From positions 1,798,001 to 1,862,000 of the forward strand of contig NC_013166.1 of assembly GCF_000024085.1 (NCBI RefSeq): a stretch of 64,000 nt of DNA. The letters run 5' to 3'. The position numbers and the translations under genes are program-made. Below the pieces are notes generated by a model. That model was not told the DNA's origin. It did no database searches and worked only from the letters and a program-made list of their open reading frames with translations. This DNA is from Kangiella koreensis DSM 16069 (lineage in GTDB: Bacteria > Pseudomonadota > Gammaproteobacteria > Enterobacterales > Kangiellaceae). Shown here one piece after another: positions 39,719 through 47,460 of the stretch (within the stretch, counting starts at the first letter, position 1; each line of letters opens with the position of its first letter).

Positions 39719-41461
39719 CTAGTACCCCGCCGCTTCGGCATTCGGTCTGCGCGGGTCGGCTGAACCGTAGATGTAATCTTCTACCTGAATGGATTGGGTG
39801 CTGCCCATAGTGCTGGAGTCATATAACTCATAACCCTTTGCTTTCAACAAGTCTCGCGTATCAGGATTAATCGCGGGCTCAACGAACAAACGGTCAGGCA
39901 GCCATTGATGATGGAAGCGTGCGGTATGAGTTGCTTCAGCGACGTTCATTTCATGATCAACGACGTTGACCACCATTTGTAAAACTGTGGTGATAATGCG
40001 GCTACCACCAGGACTCCCGGTAACCAGCTTTACTTTGCCATCCTTGAAGACCATGGTCGGCGTCATGGAGCTTAGTGGACGCTTTTGCGGTTCGATTGCA
40101 TTGGCTTCACCACCAATTAAGCCATAGGCATTAGGTGTGCCTGGTTTTGCAGAAAAGTCATCCATTTCGTTGTTAAGCAATATTCCGGTGCCAGCGGCCA
40201 CAATTCCTGAGCCGTATGAGAAGTTCAAAGTGTAGGTATTGGATACTGCATTGCCCCATTGATCCACCACCGAGAAGTGCGTGGTGTCAGGGCTTTCATA
40301 TTTTGGTTTAACACCCGCCTGAATCTCGCTGGATGGAGTGACCTTATCCATCTCGATAGTCTTTGCGAGTTGCTTGGCGTAGTTTTTGCTGGTCAGCCAG
40401 TCTAAAGGCACCTCATAAAAGTCTGTGTCTCCAAGGTGCTTGCTACGATCCGCATAAGCCCGCTTCATGCTTTCAGTCATGACATGAATTGTATTGGCAG
40501 AATTCACACCCATATCCTTAATCGGGAAATGCTCAAGAACATTGAGCATCTGAATCAGGTGCACACCACCCGAGCTAGACGGCGGCATGGTGACAATCTG
40601 ATGGTCACGATAATCGCCGGTTAATGCCTTACGTACCACAGGCTTATAATTAGCCAGATCGTCTAACGTTATCAGGCCGCCATGCTTTTCCATATCGGCT
40701 GCGATGCGCTTGGCAATTTCGCCTTCATAGAAAGCTTTTGACCCGTGTTTTTGAAGTTGCTTTAACGACCAGGCCAGGTCAGGTTGTTTAAAAATTTCGC
40801 CTGCTTGATACGTCGAGCCATCCTCTTTATAAAAAGCCTTACGGGTCGCTTCATTAAGCATACGGCTACGTCGGCGCTCAAGGTTATTCGACAAGTCCCA
40901 GCTCACCTCGAAACCATTCTCCGCCAAATCAATCGCTGGCTGAATAATGTCTTTCCATTTCATTGTTCCGTACTGCTTTAAAGCTAGCTCCATGCCCGCA
41001 ACGGTTCCTGGCACGCCTGACGACAAATGACTAAAACGCGCTTTTATTGGATTGACACTGCCATCAGCATTCAGAAACAGATTTCGGTGCGCCTTAGCTG
41101 GTGCCATTTCGCGGTAATCAATCGCTACGGTTTCGCCTTTCTCAGCCAGATGAACCAGCATAAAACCGCCACCACCCAGATTGCCTGCGCGTGGCAAAAC
41201 CACGGCCAGGGCTAGCGACGTAGCCACCGCAGCATCTACCGCATTGCCGCCTTTCTTCAGAATATCGCGGCCAACTCGACTGGCGATATATTGTTGCGAC
41301 ACCACCATTCCTTTTTCCGCAACCACCGGATGATGAATACTCTGGTAATCAATAATCGCAGGGGCTTCTTTATGCTCAGAGCTGGCATAGGCAGCAAAGC
41401 TCACCATAAGCGTTAGTATTAAGCTGGATAAGGTATAGAACACTGGTCGAATAATAGTCAT
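39719..41461 (-). CDS. ggt: Gamma-glutamyltranspeptidase
   Basis: Ggt is a periplasmic Ntn-hydrolase that cleaves glutathione and transfers the gamma-glutamyl group. A signal peptide ends AAYASS. The large-subunit motif GNLGGGGFMLVH is present. The autocleavage and nucleophile Thr lies in DTTHFSVVDQWGNAVS, and the PLSSMTPT and GSPGGSRI blocks follow. The ATG starting MTIIRPVF gives 580 residues, the E. coli length, with a clean signal peptide; an ATG 48 bases earlier is possible. It lies upstream of the effector operon on the same strand. Confidence 0.94.
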   Translation of the reverse strand: MTIIRPVFYTLSSLILTLMVSFAAYASSEHKEAPAIIDYQSIHHPVVAEKGMVVSQQYIASRVGRDILKKGGNAVDAAVATSLALAVVLPRAGNLGGGGFMLVHLAEKGETVAIDYREMAPAKAHRNLFLNADGSVNPIKARFSHLSSGVPGTVAGMELALKQYGTMKWKDIIQPAIDLAENGFEVSWDLSNNLERRRSRMLNEATRKAFYKEDGSTYQAGEIFKQPDLAWSLKQLQKHGSKAFYEGEIAKRIAADMEKHGGLITLDDLANYKPVVRKALTGDYRDHQIVTMPPSSSGGVHLIQMLNVLEHFPIKDMGVNSANTIHVMTESMKRAYADRSKHLGDTDFYEVPLDWLTSKNYAKQLAKTIEMDKVTPSSEIQAGVKPKYESPDTTHFSVVDQWGNAVSNTYTLNFSYGSGIVAAGTGILLNNEMDDFSAKPGTPNAYGLIGGEANAIEPQKRPLSSMTPTMVFKDGKVKLVTGSPGGSRIITTVLQMVVNVVDHEMNVAEATHTARFHHQWLPDRLFVEPAINPDTRDLLKAKGYELYDSSTMGSTQSIQVEDYIYGSADPRRPNAEAAGY

Positions 41462-41581
41462 AACAAACGTTAAGTCATTCAAAGATGCGATCAGTGTAAA
41501 CCATATCAATACAAAGTCGAAGGCTCAGTATGCGCGTTAAAGAAGATAGAGCACTATCGATAAATTCAAATCATACATTAC

Positions 41582-41606
41582 GGTAGGGGCGACCCAATGT
41601 GGTCGC
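41582..41606 (+). repeat. GGTAGGGGCGACC repeat, left copy
   Basis: A 25-base unit is identical to one at 44979-45003 in direct orientation. The inverted arms GGGCGACC / GGTCGCAC have one mutated base here. Confidence 0.8.
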
Positions 41607-41709
41607 ACTAGATCCTGAGTCAATTTCTGTCGTAGGTTGGGCCTTGGCCCACCGCAAACAAACCCAAGGAATGACGCCTGCCTATAGATAATAACCTCTT
41701 CCAGAGGTA

Positions 41710-41787
41710 TGTCATTCCAAACTAGATTTGGAATCTGCTTTTTTTGCTCTTTAAAGTCACTGGATTCCGGATCAGGTCAGGAATGAC
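41710..41787. repeat. Paired palindromic element (REP-doublet type)
   Basis: The left hairpin ATTCCAAA / TTTGGAAT is flanked by TGTC, then GCTCTTTAAAG, then a right hairpin with GGATTCC and GGAATGAC. The first 30 bases recur inverted at 45070-45099 with one mismatch. The same head-to-head plan appears at 59147-59217. Confidence 0.75.
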
Positions 41788-41800
41788 GAGCATGATGTGC

Positions 41801-41820
41801 GGACAAGTCATGACTTGTCC
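41801..41820. repeat. 20-base perfect palindrome, copy 2
   Basis: It is identical to the palindrome at 34509-34528. Confidence 0.85.
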
Positions 41821-41939
41821 TAGATCCTGAATAAATTTCAGGATGACAAGCCGTTGATGTCAATTCCAATAATCAAATATAGGGACAACTCTTCAATTAC
41901 CCCGCAAAACTTTGCCCTATCCGCTGGTTCAAATATAAG

Positions 41940-42008
41940 ATGGGTTAGGTCTGGGCCGTAACCCATCAATCAAACAACCGATGGGTTACGCTCAAAGAGC
42001 TAACCCAT
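41940..42008. repeat. Tandem ATGGGTTA...TAACCCAT hairpins
   Basis: Two hairpins have arms ATGGGTTA / TAACCCAT. The second (41981-42008) has an inner GCTC-AAA-GAGC stem and recurs in inverted orientation at 45034-45061. Confidence 0.8.
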
Positions 42009-42037
42009 CCTATGAATATAAAAACATCCCTCTTTGT

Positions 42038-42051
42038 TTGATTCATATCAA
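42038..42051. promoter_or_regulatory. FNR/ANR-type box ahead of the ubiUV operon
   Basis: TTGAT-TCAT-ATCAA is a perfect match to the FNR consensus TTGATN4ATCAA. Its centre is 41.5 bases from the predicted start of transcription, the standard position for a class II FNR activator site. Confidence 0.75.
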
Positions 42052-42073
42052 GGGCTTTGCCGGAAGCTAGCCA

Positions 42074-42079
42074 TAGAAT
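42074..42079 (+). promoter_or_regulatory. -10 element of the ubiUV operon
   Basis: TAGAAT, five of six consensus bases, predicts transcription from about 42086. No -35 is needed if FNR activates from the site just upstream. Confidence 0.6.
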
Positions 42080-42160
42080 GAGCTCATTGCCCGACTATGC
42101 AGAGTAATATGCAGAACGAAATGCACACTGCTTTGCATAAGTGCTATGGAGAACATAACC

Positions 42161-42442
42161 ATGATGCCGCTTGACCATTTACGTTCACAGATCGACACCA
42201 TAGATGAGCAGCTTTTAACGTTGCTGAAACAACGCTCTCAGGTGATTGACCAGCTCTCCGATCTGAAAGGCGAGCTTGGCCTGCCTTTACACTGCCCTGA
42301 ACGCGAACGCCAAATCATCAACAATATCTGTTCGCGTAACCCGACGCTGTATCACCAGTTGGATCTGGTCTGTATTTTCCGCGCAGTTTTTAATGCCAGT
42401 TTAAATCTACAGCTTCTAAAAAATACCAAACAAGCAGGTTAA
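42161..42442 (+). CDS. Monofunctional AroQ-type chorismate mutase
   Basis: The 93-residue helical protein should convert chorismate to prephenate. Compared with E. coli P-protein mutase, R8, R25, K36, R48, E49, S80 and Q84 occupy the active-site positions with the same spacing; the Asp three residues before R48 is replaced by Cys. GGAG nine bases upstream selects this ATG, though an ATG at 42146 is also in frame. It is only 8 bases before ubiU and appears to be the first gene of the ubiUV operon. No exported or PheA/TyrA-fused domain is present. Isochorismate lyase activity (PchB type) is an alternative. Confidence 0.85.
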   Translation: MMPLDHLRSQIDTIDEQLLTLLKQRSQVIDQLSDLKGELGLPLHCPERERQIINNICSRNPTLYHQLDLVCIFRAVFNASLNLQLLKNTKQAG

Positions 42443-42450
42443 CCCAACTC

Positions 42451-43440
42451 ATGGAATTAGTATGTCCAGCGGGTAATTACCCGTCATTAGTCAAAGCCGT
42501 TGATCAAGGCGCTGATGCCGTTTATATCGGCTTCAAAAATGCCACCAATGCGCGTCATTTTTCAGGCCTGAACTTTAGCGAAAAACACCTGCACAAAGGC
42601 ATCGAATACGCTCACCAAAACAACTGCAAAGTCTATTGCGCGATTAATACCTATCCTCGACAGGACGGCTGGCAAACATGGACTTCAAGTGTCGATATGG
42701 CGCTTGATATTGGTATCGATAGTCTCATTGTTGCTGACAGCGGCATCATGGATTACATCCGTTCCCGCTCGGATACGTTTCCGATTCACCTATCGGTTCA
42801 GGCTTCTGCGACTAACCTTGAAGCCCTCAATTTTTATCATCAGAATTTCGGCATCAAGCGTGCTGTTTTACCGCGTGTTTTATCATTGAAACAAGTCACT
42901 CAATTAGCGCAAAAGTCACCGGTAGAAATTGAAGTGTTTGGATTTGGCAGTCTGTGTATCATGGCTGAAGGTCGCTGCTACTTATCGTCTTACCTGACCG
43001 GCGAATCGCCCAACACGCAAGGCGTTTGCTCGCCCTCTTCCCACGTGCGCTGGGAAGAAAATGATGGCGTGCTTAAGAGTCGCTTAAATAACCTGCTGAT
43101 TGACCAATTTGAGGAAGGCGAAAATGCCGGCTACCCGACTTTATGCAAAGGTCGTTTCGAAGTGGAAGGCAATATCGAATACGCGCTGGAAGAACCGACC
43201 AGCCTGAACACCATGGATATTTTACCGGAGCTGCATCAAGCAGGCGTCGTGGCGATAAAAATTGAGGGCAGACAACGCAGTCCTGCTTACATTGAAACGG
43301 TGGCCAACGTCTGGCGCAAAGTGATTGATGCTGAGCTAAAAAATTCAGCAGCGCCCACCGAACAGGACAAACAGAAACTCACCGCCTTATCAGAAGGTCG
43401 CCAAACCACTATTGGCGCTTACGAACGCAGCTGGCAATAA
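42451..43440 (+). CDS. ubiU: Oxygen-independent ubiquinone hydroxylation protein UbiU
   Basis: UbiU is a U32-family Fe-S protein that with UbiV hydroxylates ubiquinone precursors without oxygen, using prephenate as hydroxyl donor in E. coli. The four cluster cysteines are at C169, C176, C193 and C232, the same numbers as in E. coli UbiU. The N-terminus MELVCPAGNYPSLVKAVDQG and GFGSLCIMAEGRCYLSSY are characteristic. It has 329 residues and lies 5 bases before ubiV. Confidence 0.95.
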   Translation: MELVCPAGNYPSLVKAVDQGADAVYIGFKNATNARHFSGLNFSEKHLHKGIEYAHQNNCKVYCAINTYPRQDGWQTWTSSVDMALDIGIDSLIVADSGIMDYIRSRSDTFPIHLSVQASATNLEALNFYHQNFGIKRAVLPRVLSLKQVTQLAQKSPVEIEVFGFGSLCIMAEGRCYLSSYLTGESPNTQGVCSPSSHVRWEENDGVLKSRLNNLLIDQFEEGENAGYPTLCKGRFEVEGNIEYALEEPTSLNTMDILPELHQAGVVAIKIEGRQRSPAYIETVANVWRKVIDAELKNSAAPTEQDKQKLTALSEGRQTTIGAYERSWQ

Positions 43441-43445
43441 CCACT

Positions 43446-44327
43446 ATGAAAATATCACTCGCAGCAGTCCCCTATTTCTGGACCAAACCAGCCTATCAGG
43501 ATTTTTACCAGCAGGTCGCCGACACCAATATTGATACCGTCTATCTAGGCGAAACCGTCTGCTCAAAACGTCGTAGCATGACGTTGCAAGACTGGATTGA
43601 GATTGGCAATTTATTAGCCAGCAAAGGGAAACAAGTAGTCCTTTCAACCATGACCCTGCTCGAAGCAGAGTCTGAATTAAACTACCTGAAAAAAATTGTC
43701 CAGCAAGCTGACTTCCTGATCGAAGCCAATGATATGTCCGCAATACAAGTAGCCAATCAAGCTGGCAGACCATTTGCTGCGGGAAATGCTATTAACATCT
43801 ATAACAACCAATCCTTAAGCCTGTTCCATAAATTGGGCATGAGCCGCTGGAATATTCCGGTGGAACTTGGCCAGGAAGATCTGAAACCAGTCATACCAAA
43901 AGCACAGCAACTGGGTGTCGAACTCGAATATCAGGTCTATGGCCGTATGCCACTGGCCTATTCTGCTAGATGCTTTACCGCCCGCCATCATGACCTGCCT
44001 AAAGACCGCTGCCAGTTTAAATGCAAAGATGATGTCGAAGGGATTCCGGTTGCCACCCGCGAAGGCGATAGCTTTGCACAAATCAACGGCATTCAGACTC
44101 AATCCGGCAAACTCAGCAATCTACTTAATCACTGGCAGAAGCTACAGGCAGCCGGCATCGACTATGCGCGAATAGTCCCAGTAGCGCCGGAAGCGACTTT
44201 AGAGGTTATTCAAGCGCTGACTCAAGCCATTAACAGTAACCAGCCGACTGTCGACTTCACCGACCACACACGCGAATACTGCAACGGCTACTGGTTTCAG
44301 ATGGCAGGCCTGGAAATGATCGCCTGA
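43446..44327 (+). CDS. ubiV: Oxygen-independent ubiquinone hydroxylation protein UbiV
   Basis: UbiV is the partner of UbiU, with 293 residues and its own 4Fe-4S site. Its four cysteines are C39 (GETVCSKRRSM), C176 (SARCFTARHH), C189 and C193 (CQFKC). The U32 barrel is evident from VYLGETVC and the NAINIYNNQSL segment. Its last 31 bases overlap the 3' end of the convergent ubiT gene. Confidence 0.95.
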   Translation: MKISLAAVPYFWTKPAYQDFYQQVADTNIDTVYLGETVCSKRRSMTLQDWIEIGNLLASKGKQVVLSTMTLLEAESELNYLKKIVQQADFLIEANDMSAIQVANQAGRPFAAGNAINIYNNQSLSLFHKLGMSRWNIPVELGQEDLKPVIPKAQQLGVELEYQVYGRMPLAYSARCFTARHHDLPKDRCQFKCKDDVEGIPVATREGDSFAQINGIQTQSGKLSNLLNHWQKLQAAGIDYARIVPVAPEATLEVIQALTQAINSNQPTVDFTDHTREYCNGYWFQMAGLEMIA

Positions 44328-44845
44328 TAGTGCTGCAATAGAATCAGCACCAGTTTTGGAATAGCCTCAGGGTCTAGCGTATCCAGCGTATTTTTAACAT
44401 GGTGCGCCAACTCTGTGTCGCCGCCAATGGTTAACTTTCGCTGGAAAAACAAGGTATCCGGATCAACCTTGTGCTGCACCATATCAATCGCATCAACCGT
44501 CATAACAGACAAATTAGCATTCGCCTCAGACGCCTGCCGCACAACCTCGCGACACACAAACTGACCATTGCGAAAACCAAGCGTCACAAACAAGCGCGCA
44601 TCCCTGATTTCAACCTGCAACCACTTACCCGTCAGATAATCAAAATCACCATCCGCAACCTGCTCCTGCAACACACGATTTAGCACCGACTCAATCACCT
44701 TTCGATTAACCCGCTGCGGCACCCAACCCACGCAAGAACCCACATTATTCGGAGCCAGCAAAGAAGCGAATTTCGGCAATAAAGCCGACTTCAAATGATC
44801 AGCAAAAGGAAATTTCAGAACACCAGCAGACTCAGCCATAAACAT
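44297..44845 (-). CDS. ubiT: SCP2-domain ubiquinone accessory protein UbiT
   Basis: UbiT binds lipids through its SCP2 domain and is required for the oxygen-independent ubiquinone pathway; it is the counterpart of aerobic UbiJ. The 182-residue protein has the SCP2 core ANLSVMTVDAIDMVQHKVDPDTLFFQRKLTIGGDTELAHH at about 105-145 (quoted in pieces: NLSVMTVDA, DTLFFQRKL, GDTELAHHVK). It is convergent with ubiV, as in many gammaproteobacteria where ubiT and ubiUV lie opposite one another. A perfect TATAAT and a weak FNR-like site lie upstream. Confidence 0.92.
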   Translation of the reverse strand: MFMAESAGVLKFPFADHLKSALLPKFASLLAPNNVGSCVGWVPQRVNRKVIESVLNRVLQEQVADGDFDYLTGKWLQVEIRDARLFVTLGFRNGQFVCREVVRQASEANANLSVMTVDAIDMVQHKVDPDTLFFQRKLTIGGDTELAHHVKNTLDTLDPEAIPKLVLILLQHYQAIISRPAI

Positions 44846-44978
44846 TAATCAATTGTTGGAATTGACTCATTATAAGAATTGCACAGCAAATAAAGCATGA
44901 CCTTGATCATGAGCACCCTCATTCGTCGGCTTAGCCTGGACACACCTTCTTTAAGAGAGCAATCAAATCCGAATGTAA

Positions 44979-45010
44979 GGTAGGGGCGACCCAATGTGGT
45001 CGCCCTTTTT
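44979..45010 (+). repeat. GGTAGGGGCGACC repeat, right copy, terminator-like
   Basis: The 25-base unit matches 41582-41606. Here the arms GGGCGACC / GGTCGCCC are perfect and are followed by five Ts. Confidence 0.8.
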
Positions 45011-45033
45011 GATCGCAGCGGTAACTATATACA

Positions 45034-45061
45034 ATGGGTTAGCTCTCTGAGCGTAACCCAT
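45034..45061. repeat. ATGGGTTA hairpin, inverted copy
   Basis: The unit is the reverse complement of 41981-42008 except for one loop base. Confidence 0.85.
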
Positions 45062-45069
45062 CAATTAAG

Positions 45070-45099
45070 AGCAGATTCCAAATCGAGTTTGGAATGACA
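45070..45099. repeat. ATTCCAAA hairpin, inverted copy
   Basis: The 30-base unit is the reverse complement of 41710-41739 with one mismatch. Confidence 0.85.
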
Positions 45100-45283
45100 A
45101 GCTTTTGTGATTTTGCACTATCCCCAAGGGATGTCATTTGACGCACAGGGATGTGGGGAATGTACCAAAGGTATTCCTTTTAGTCACAAGCAACTCCTGG
45201 AGAGTTGTCTGCCTGAACTGGATTCAGGCGACCGAAGGGAATCCCTTTAGGGAATCTGCTCTTTAGCTCTGCTCTTCCTTCTT

Positions 45284-47371
45284 TTAAAACCTAAACTCAA
45301 ACCCGACATACACATTCCGACCATTAGCCGACAAGCGCTCGCCAACAGCTATCTCACTTCCAGCGGCGCGATTCACGCCACCGAGATGCTCCACATACTG
45401 CTTATCGAACAGGTTCTCGACACCAGCGCGCACCGTCAGGCCATTATCAAACATATAATCGGCCATCCAGTCCCACACCATATACCCTGCAGTTTCGGTT
45501 TCATTATTGATGCTCGACACCCGATCCTGATCGGCATAAACCTGCGCAGCAAACTGGGTTGAGAACTGCACGCCCTGATAGCCCCACACAAACCGGGTAT
45601 TCAAGGGCGCAATACGATACAAGTTAACATCGCTGTCATCGCGCTCACCTCGCACATAACTCACCACCCCGGACATAAAGAAATCCGATGGCATGTCATA
45701 GCGCCAGTTGGCATCAAAGCCCCACAAGGTCGCATCAAGATTGGTGAACTGCAATGGCACCGGATCGCCCATCATCCCAGCCACCATAATCACACGCGGG
45801 TCTTCGCTTGGGTTCGCTTCGATATAATCCTTGACCTGCGAATAGAACACGCGCGGCGACACCTTGAATCCGCCCTGGCTATAATCAAAACCGGCATCAA
45901 GCTGATAAGCGGTTTCTGGATCAAGATTGATATCCCCAATATAGGTTTTACCATCCGCCAGACCGCCCGTAGACTGCATCGGAATCCACAGGTAACGCTG
46001 CTGATAACTGGCTGCATGTTGCTTAATGCCCGCGCTGTAATTCCAGATGAAGTTCTCGCTCAACACAGACTTGCCATGATAGGTCACATCATAAGTGGTC
46101 TCGTCAACGCTGCGATCCGCCTGGTTAAAGTCATTCTGCAAACCAGCAATCGCAGGACTCATCATCGCCATCGAATGCGCCACCTCGCCTGCATCGGCGC
46201 GGTTGTACTTGACCCGAACGCCAAAGGTATCGCTACCTGCTTCTGAACGCTGCCCCCACTGCACATAGGCGCTATGACGGTCGTCCGCAACCTGATTAAA
46301 ATTAATCACGCTGAAAATCGCATTGTTCGGATTACTGATATCCACATCATGCTCAGACAGATAACCCTGCAGGCCATACACCCAGTCGCCAACCGTCAGT
46401 TGCAGCTTGTAGTCAGAGCTCTTCGCCGCAGCATAGGTATATCGCTGCGCAGTAGGATCAAGATTCTCGCGCTGGCTAAAGTTATCCATGCCATGCGTAT
46501 TATCCGAAGCGCCAAACTGCCACTCCAGCACAGCACCCGCAAACTGATGCTGACCATCAAGACTCCACTGCTCGCCATCCACATAATTAATATCCATCGG
46601 CAATGCAGGCGTTCCCGAGAAGCCCGTGTCAGTCTTGCCGTAACGCACTCCAATGCGGCTGTTACCAAACTCATAAGCCATATCCAGCCCTGACTGTTTT
46701 TTGTCGTAAGCGGTCGTGATGATGTCACGGCCCAGCGCATCTTCAGCATTATTGGCACTCTGGTCGCTGATAAAGGCATAGACGCCGAAATCATGGGCGC
46801 TGACATTGATATCCCCGGCATAGGTCTTGCCGTCATTAATCCCCGAATACCAGCTGCTCAAAGAACCCTCAACCGACAGATCCTCAGACGTGCGCGCCCG
46901 CTTCAGATGTACATCCACCGCACCGCCCAGCGTATCGATTCCCGCCGTCACCGGCGCAATCCCGCGATAAACCGTCATCGCCTCAACCGTCATCGGCACG
47001 GCATAGGTCAAAGGCGCATCCATCGCATTCGGCCCAGCACCAACCGCCGTACGACCATTCAAACTGACACCCACCCGATCACCAAACATCCCGCGATACT
47101 GCGCAATCCCCGTCACCGGGCCATTCTTATTCACATTCGCCCCAGGCACCGTCTTCAACCACTGCGCCACATCCGACTCAACCGGATCCGCATCCGCCAC
47201 CGACAAATCATCAGAAGAAGCACGCGATGCACTAATGGTAATCACATCAATATGCTCATCCTCAGACGAACCATCTTCAGCCAACGCAACCCCAGATCCA
47301 CATAACAAACAGCCAGACACAGCGAAAGCCACCGCGCTCACACGAAAAGAATCAAAAGAAAAGAAAGTCAT
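45284..47371 (-). CDS. TonB-dependent outer-membrane receptor
   Basis: The 695-residue protein has a signal peptide ending ALAED. A TonB-box-like DVITISA sits near residue 42, then a plug domain (YRGMFGDRVGVSLNGRTAVG, GIAPVTAGIDTLGGAVDVHL) and a 22-strand-type barrel closing with NVYVGFEFRF. The plug block NAMDAPLTY recalls the NxMDxPxxY pattern of OprC/NosA copper receptors, so metal uptake is one guess, but the substrate cannot be set from sequence. No Fur box is seen upstream. It is a single gene. Confidence 0.88.
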   Translation of the reverse strand: MTFFSFDSFRVSAVAFAVSGCLLCGSGVALAEDGSSEDEHIDVITISASRASSDDLSVADADPVESDVAQWLKTVPGANVNKNGPVTGIAQYRGMFGDRVGVSLNGRTAVGAGPNAMDAPLTYAVPMTVEAMTVYRGIAPVTAGIDTLGGAVDVHLKRARTSEDLSVEGSLSSWYSGINDGKTYAGDINVSAHDFGVYAFISDQSANNAEDALGRDIITTAYDKKQSGLDMAYEFGNSRIGVRYGKTDTGFSGTPALPMDINYVDGEQWSLDGQHQFAGAVLEWQFGASDNTHGMDNFSQRENLDPTAQRYTYAAAKSSDYKLQLTVGDWVYGLQGYLSEHDVDISNPNNAIFSVINFNQVADDRHSAYVQWGQRSEAGSDTFGVRVKYNRADAGEVAHSMAMMSPAIAGLQNDFNQADRSVDETTYDVTYHGKSVLSENFIWNYSAGIKQHAASYQQRYLWIPMQSTGGLADGKTYIGDINLDPETAYQLDAGFDYSQGGFKVSPRVFYSQVKDYIEANPSEDPRVIMVAGMMGDPVPLQFTNLDATLWGFDANWRYDMPSDFFMSGVVSYVRGERDDSDVNLYRIAPLNTRFVWGYQGVQFSTQFAAQVYADQDRVSSINNETETAGYMVWDWMADYMFDNGLTVRAGVENLFDKQYVEHLGGVNRAAGSEIAVGERLSANGRNVYVGFEFRF

Positions 47372-47420
47372 AACGCCCTCAGAAAAGAATCAAATCGGCG
47401 CTAATTGTATAGATATGAAA

Positions 47421-47449
47421 GGAAAAAACACTGCGACAAATTGTCGCAG
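47421..47449 (-). terminator. vsr terminator
   Basis: The arms CTGCGACAA / TTGTCGCAG surround one base; read leftward the hairpin is followed by TGTTTTTT. It separates vsr from the receptor gene. Confidence 0.8.
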
Positions 47450-47460
47450 GAGAAGAGTTA

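Larger units (their letters stand above)
41462..42160. other. Repeat-rich intergenic region between ggt and the ubiUV operon
   Basis: About 700 bases hold no gene. The left and middle parts are packed with palindromic short repeats: GGTAGGGGCGACC type, TGGGCC-TT-GGCCCA at 41638-41651, a paired GTCATTCC..GGAATGAC element, a 20-base palindrome, ATCCTGAA / TTCAGGAT, and two ATGGGTTA hairpins. The last 130 bases hold the FNR-type promoter of the next operon and a leader with ATGCAGA written twice. Confidence 0.8.
44846..45283. other. Repeat-rich intergenic region between ubiT and the TonB-dependent receptor
   Basis: 438 bases hold no gene. They start with the ubiT promoter area (TATAAT at 44869-44874, minus strand). 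A GGTAGGGGCGACC unit follows, then an ATGGGTTA hairpin, an ATTCCAAA hairpin, and short perfect palindromes CAACTC / GAGTTG (45191-45207) and GCCTGAA / TTCAGGC (45211-45229). Confidence 0.8.

Noticed and set aside
41510..42030. Possible degraded insertion sequence in the ggt-ubi gap
   Set aside because: No transposase fragment is encoded; the region is made of separate short palindromic repeats.
46274..47305. Long plus-strand frames opposite the TonB-dependent receptor gene
   Set aside because: They are rich in Arg/His/Ile from the antisense of GC-rich codons and have no domain or ribosome binding site.
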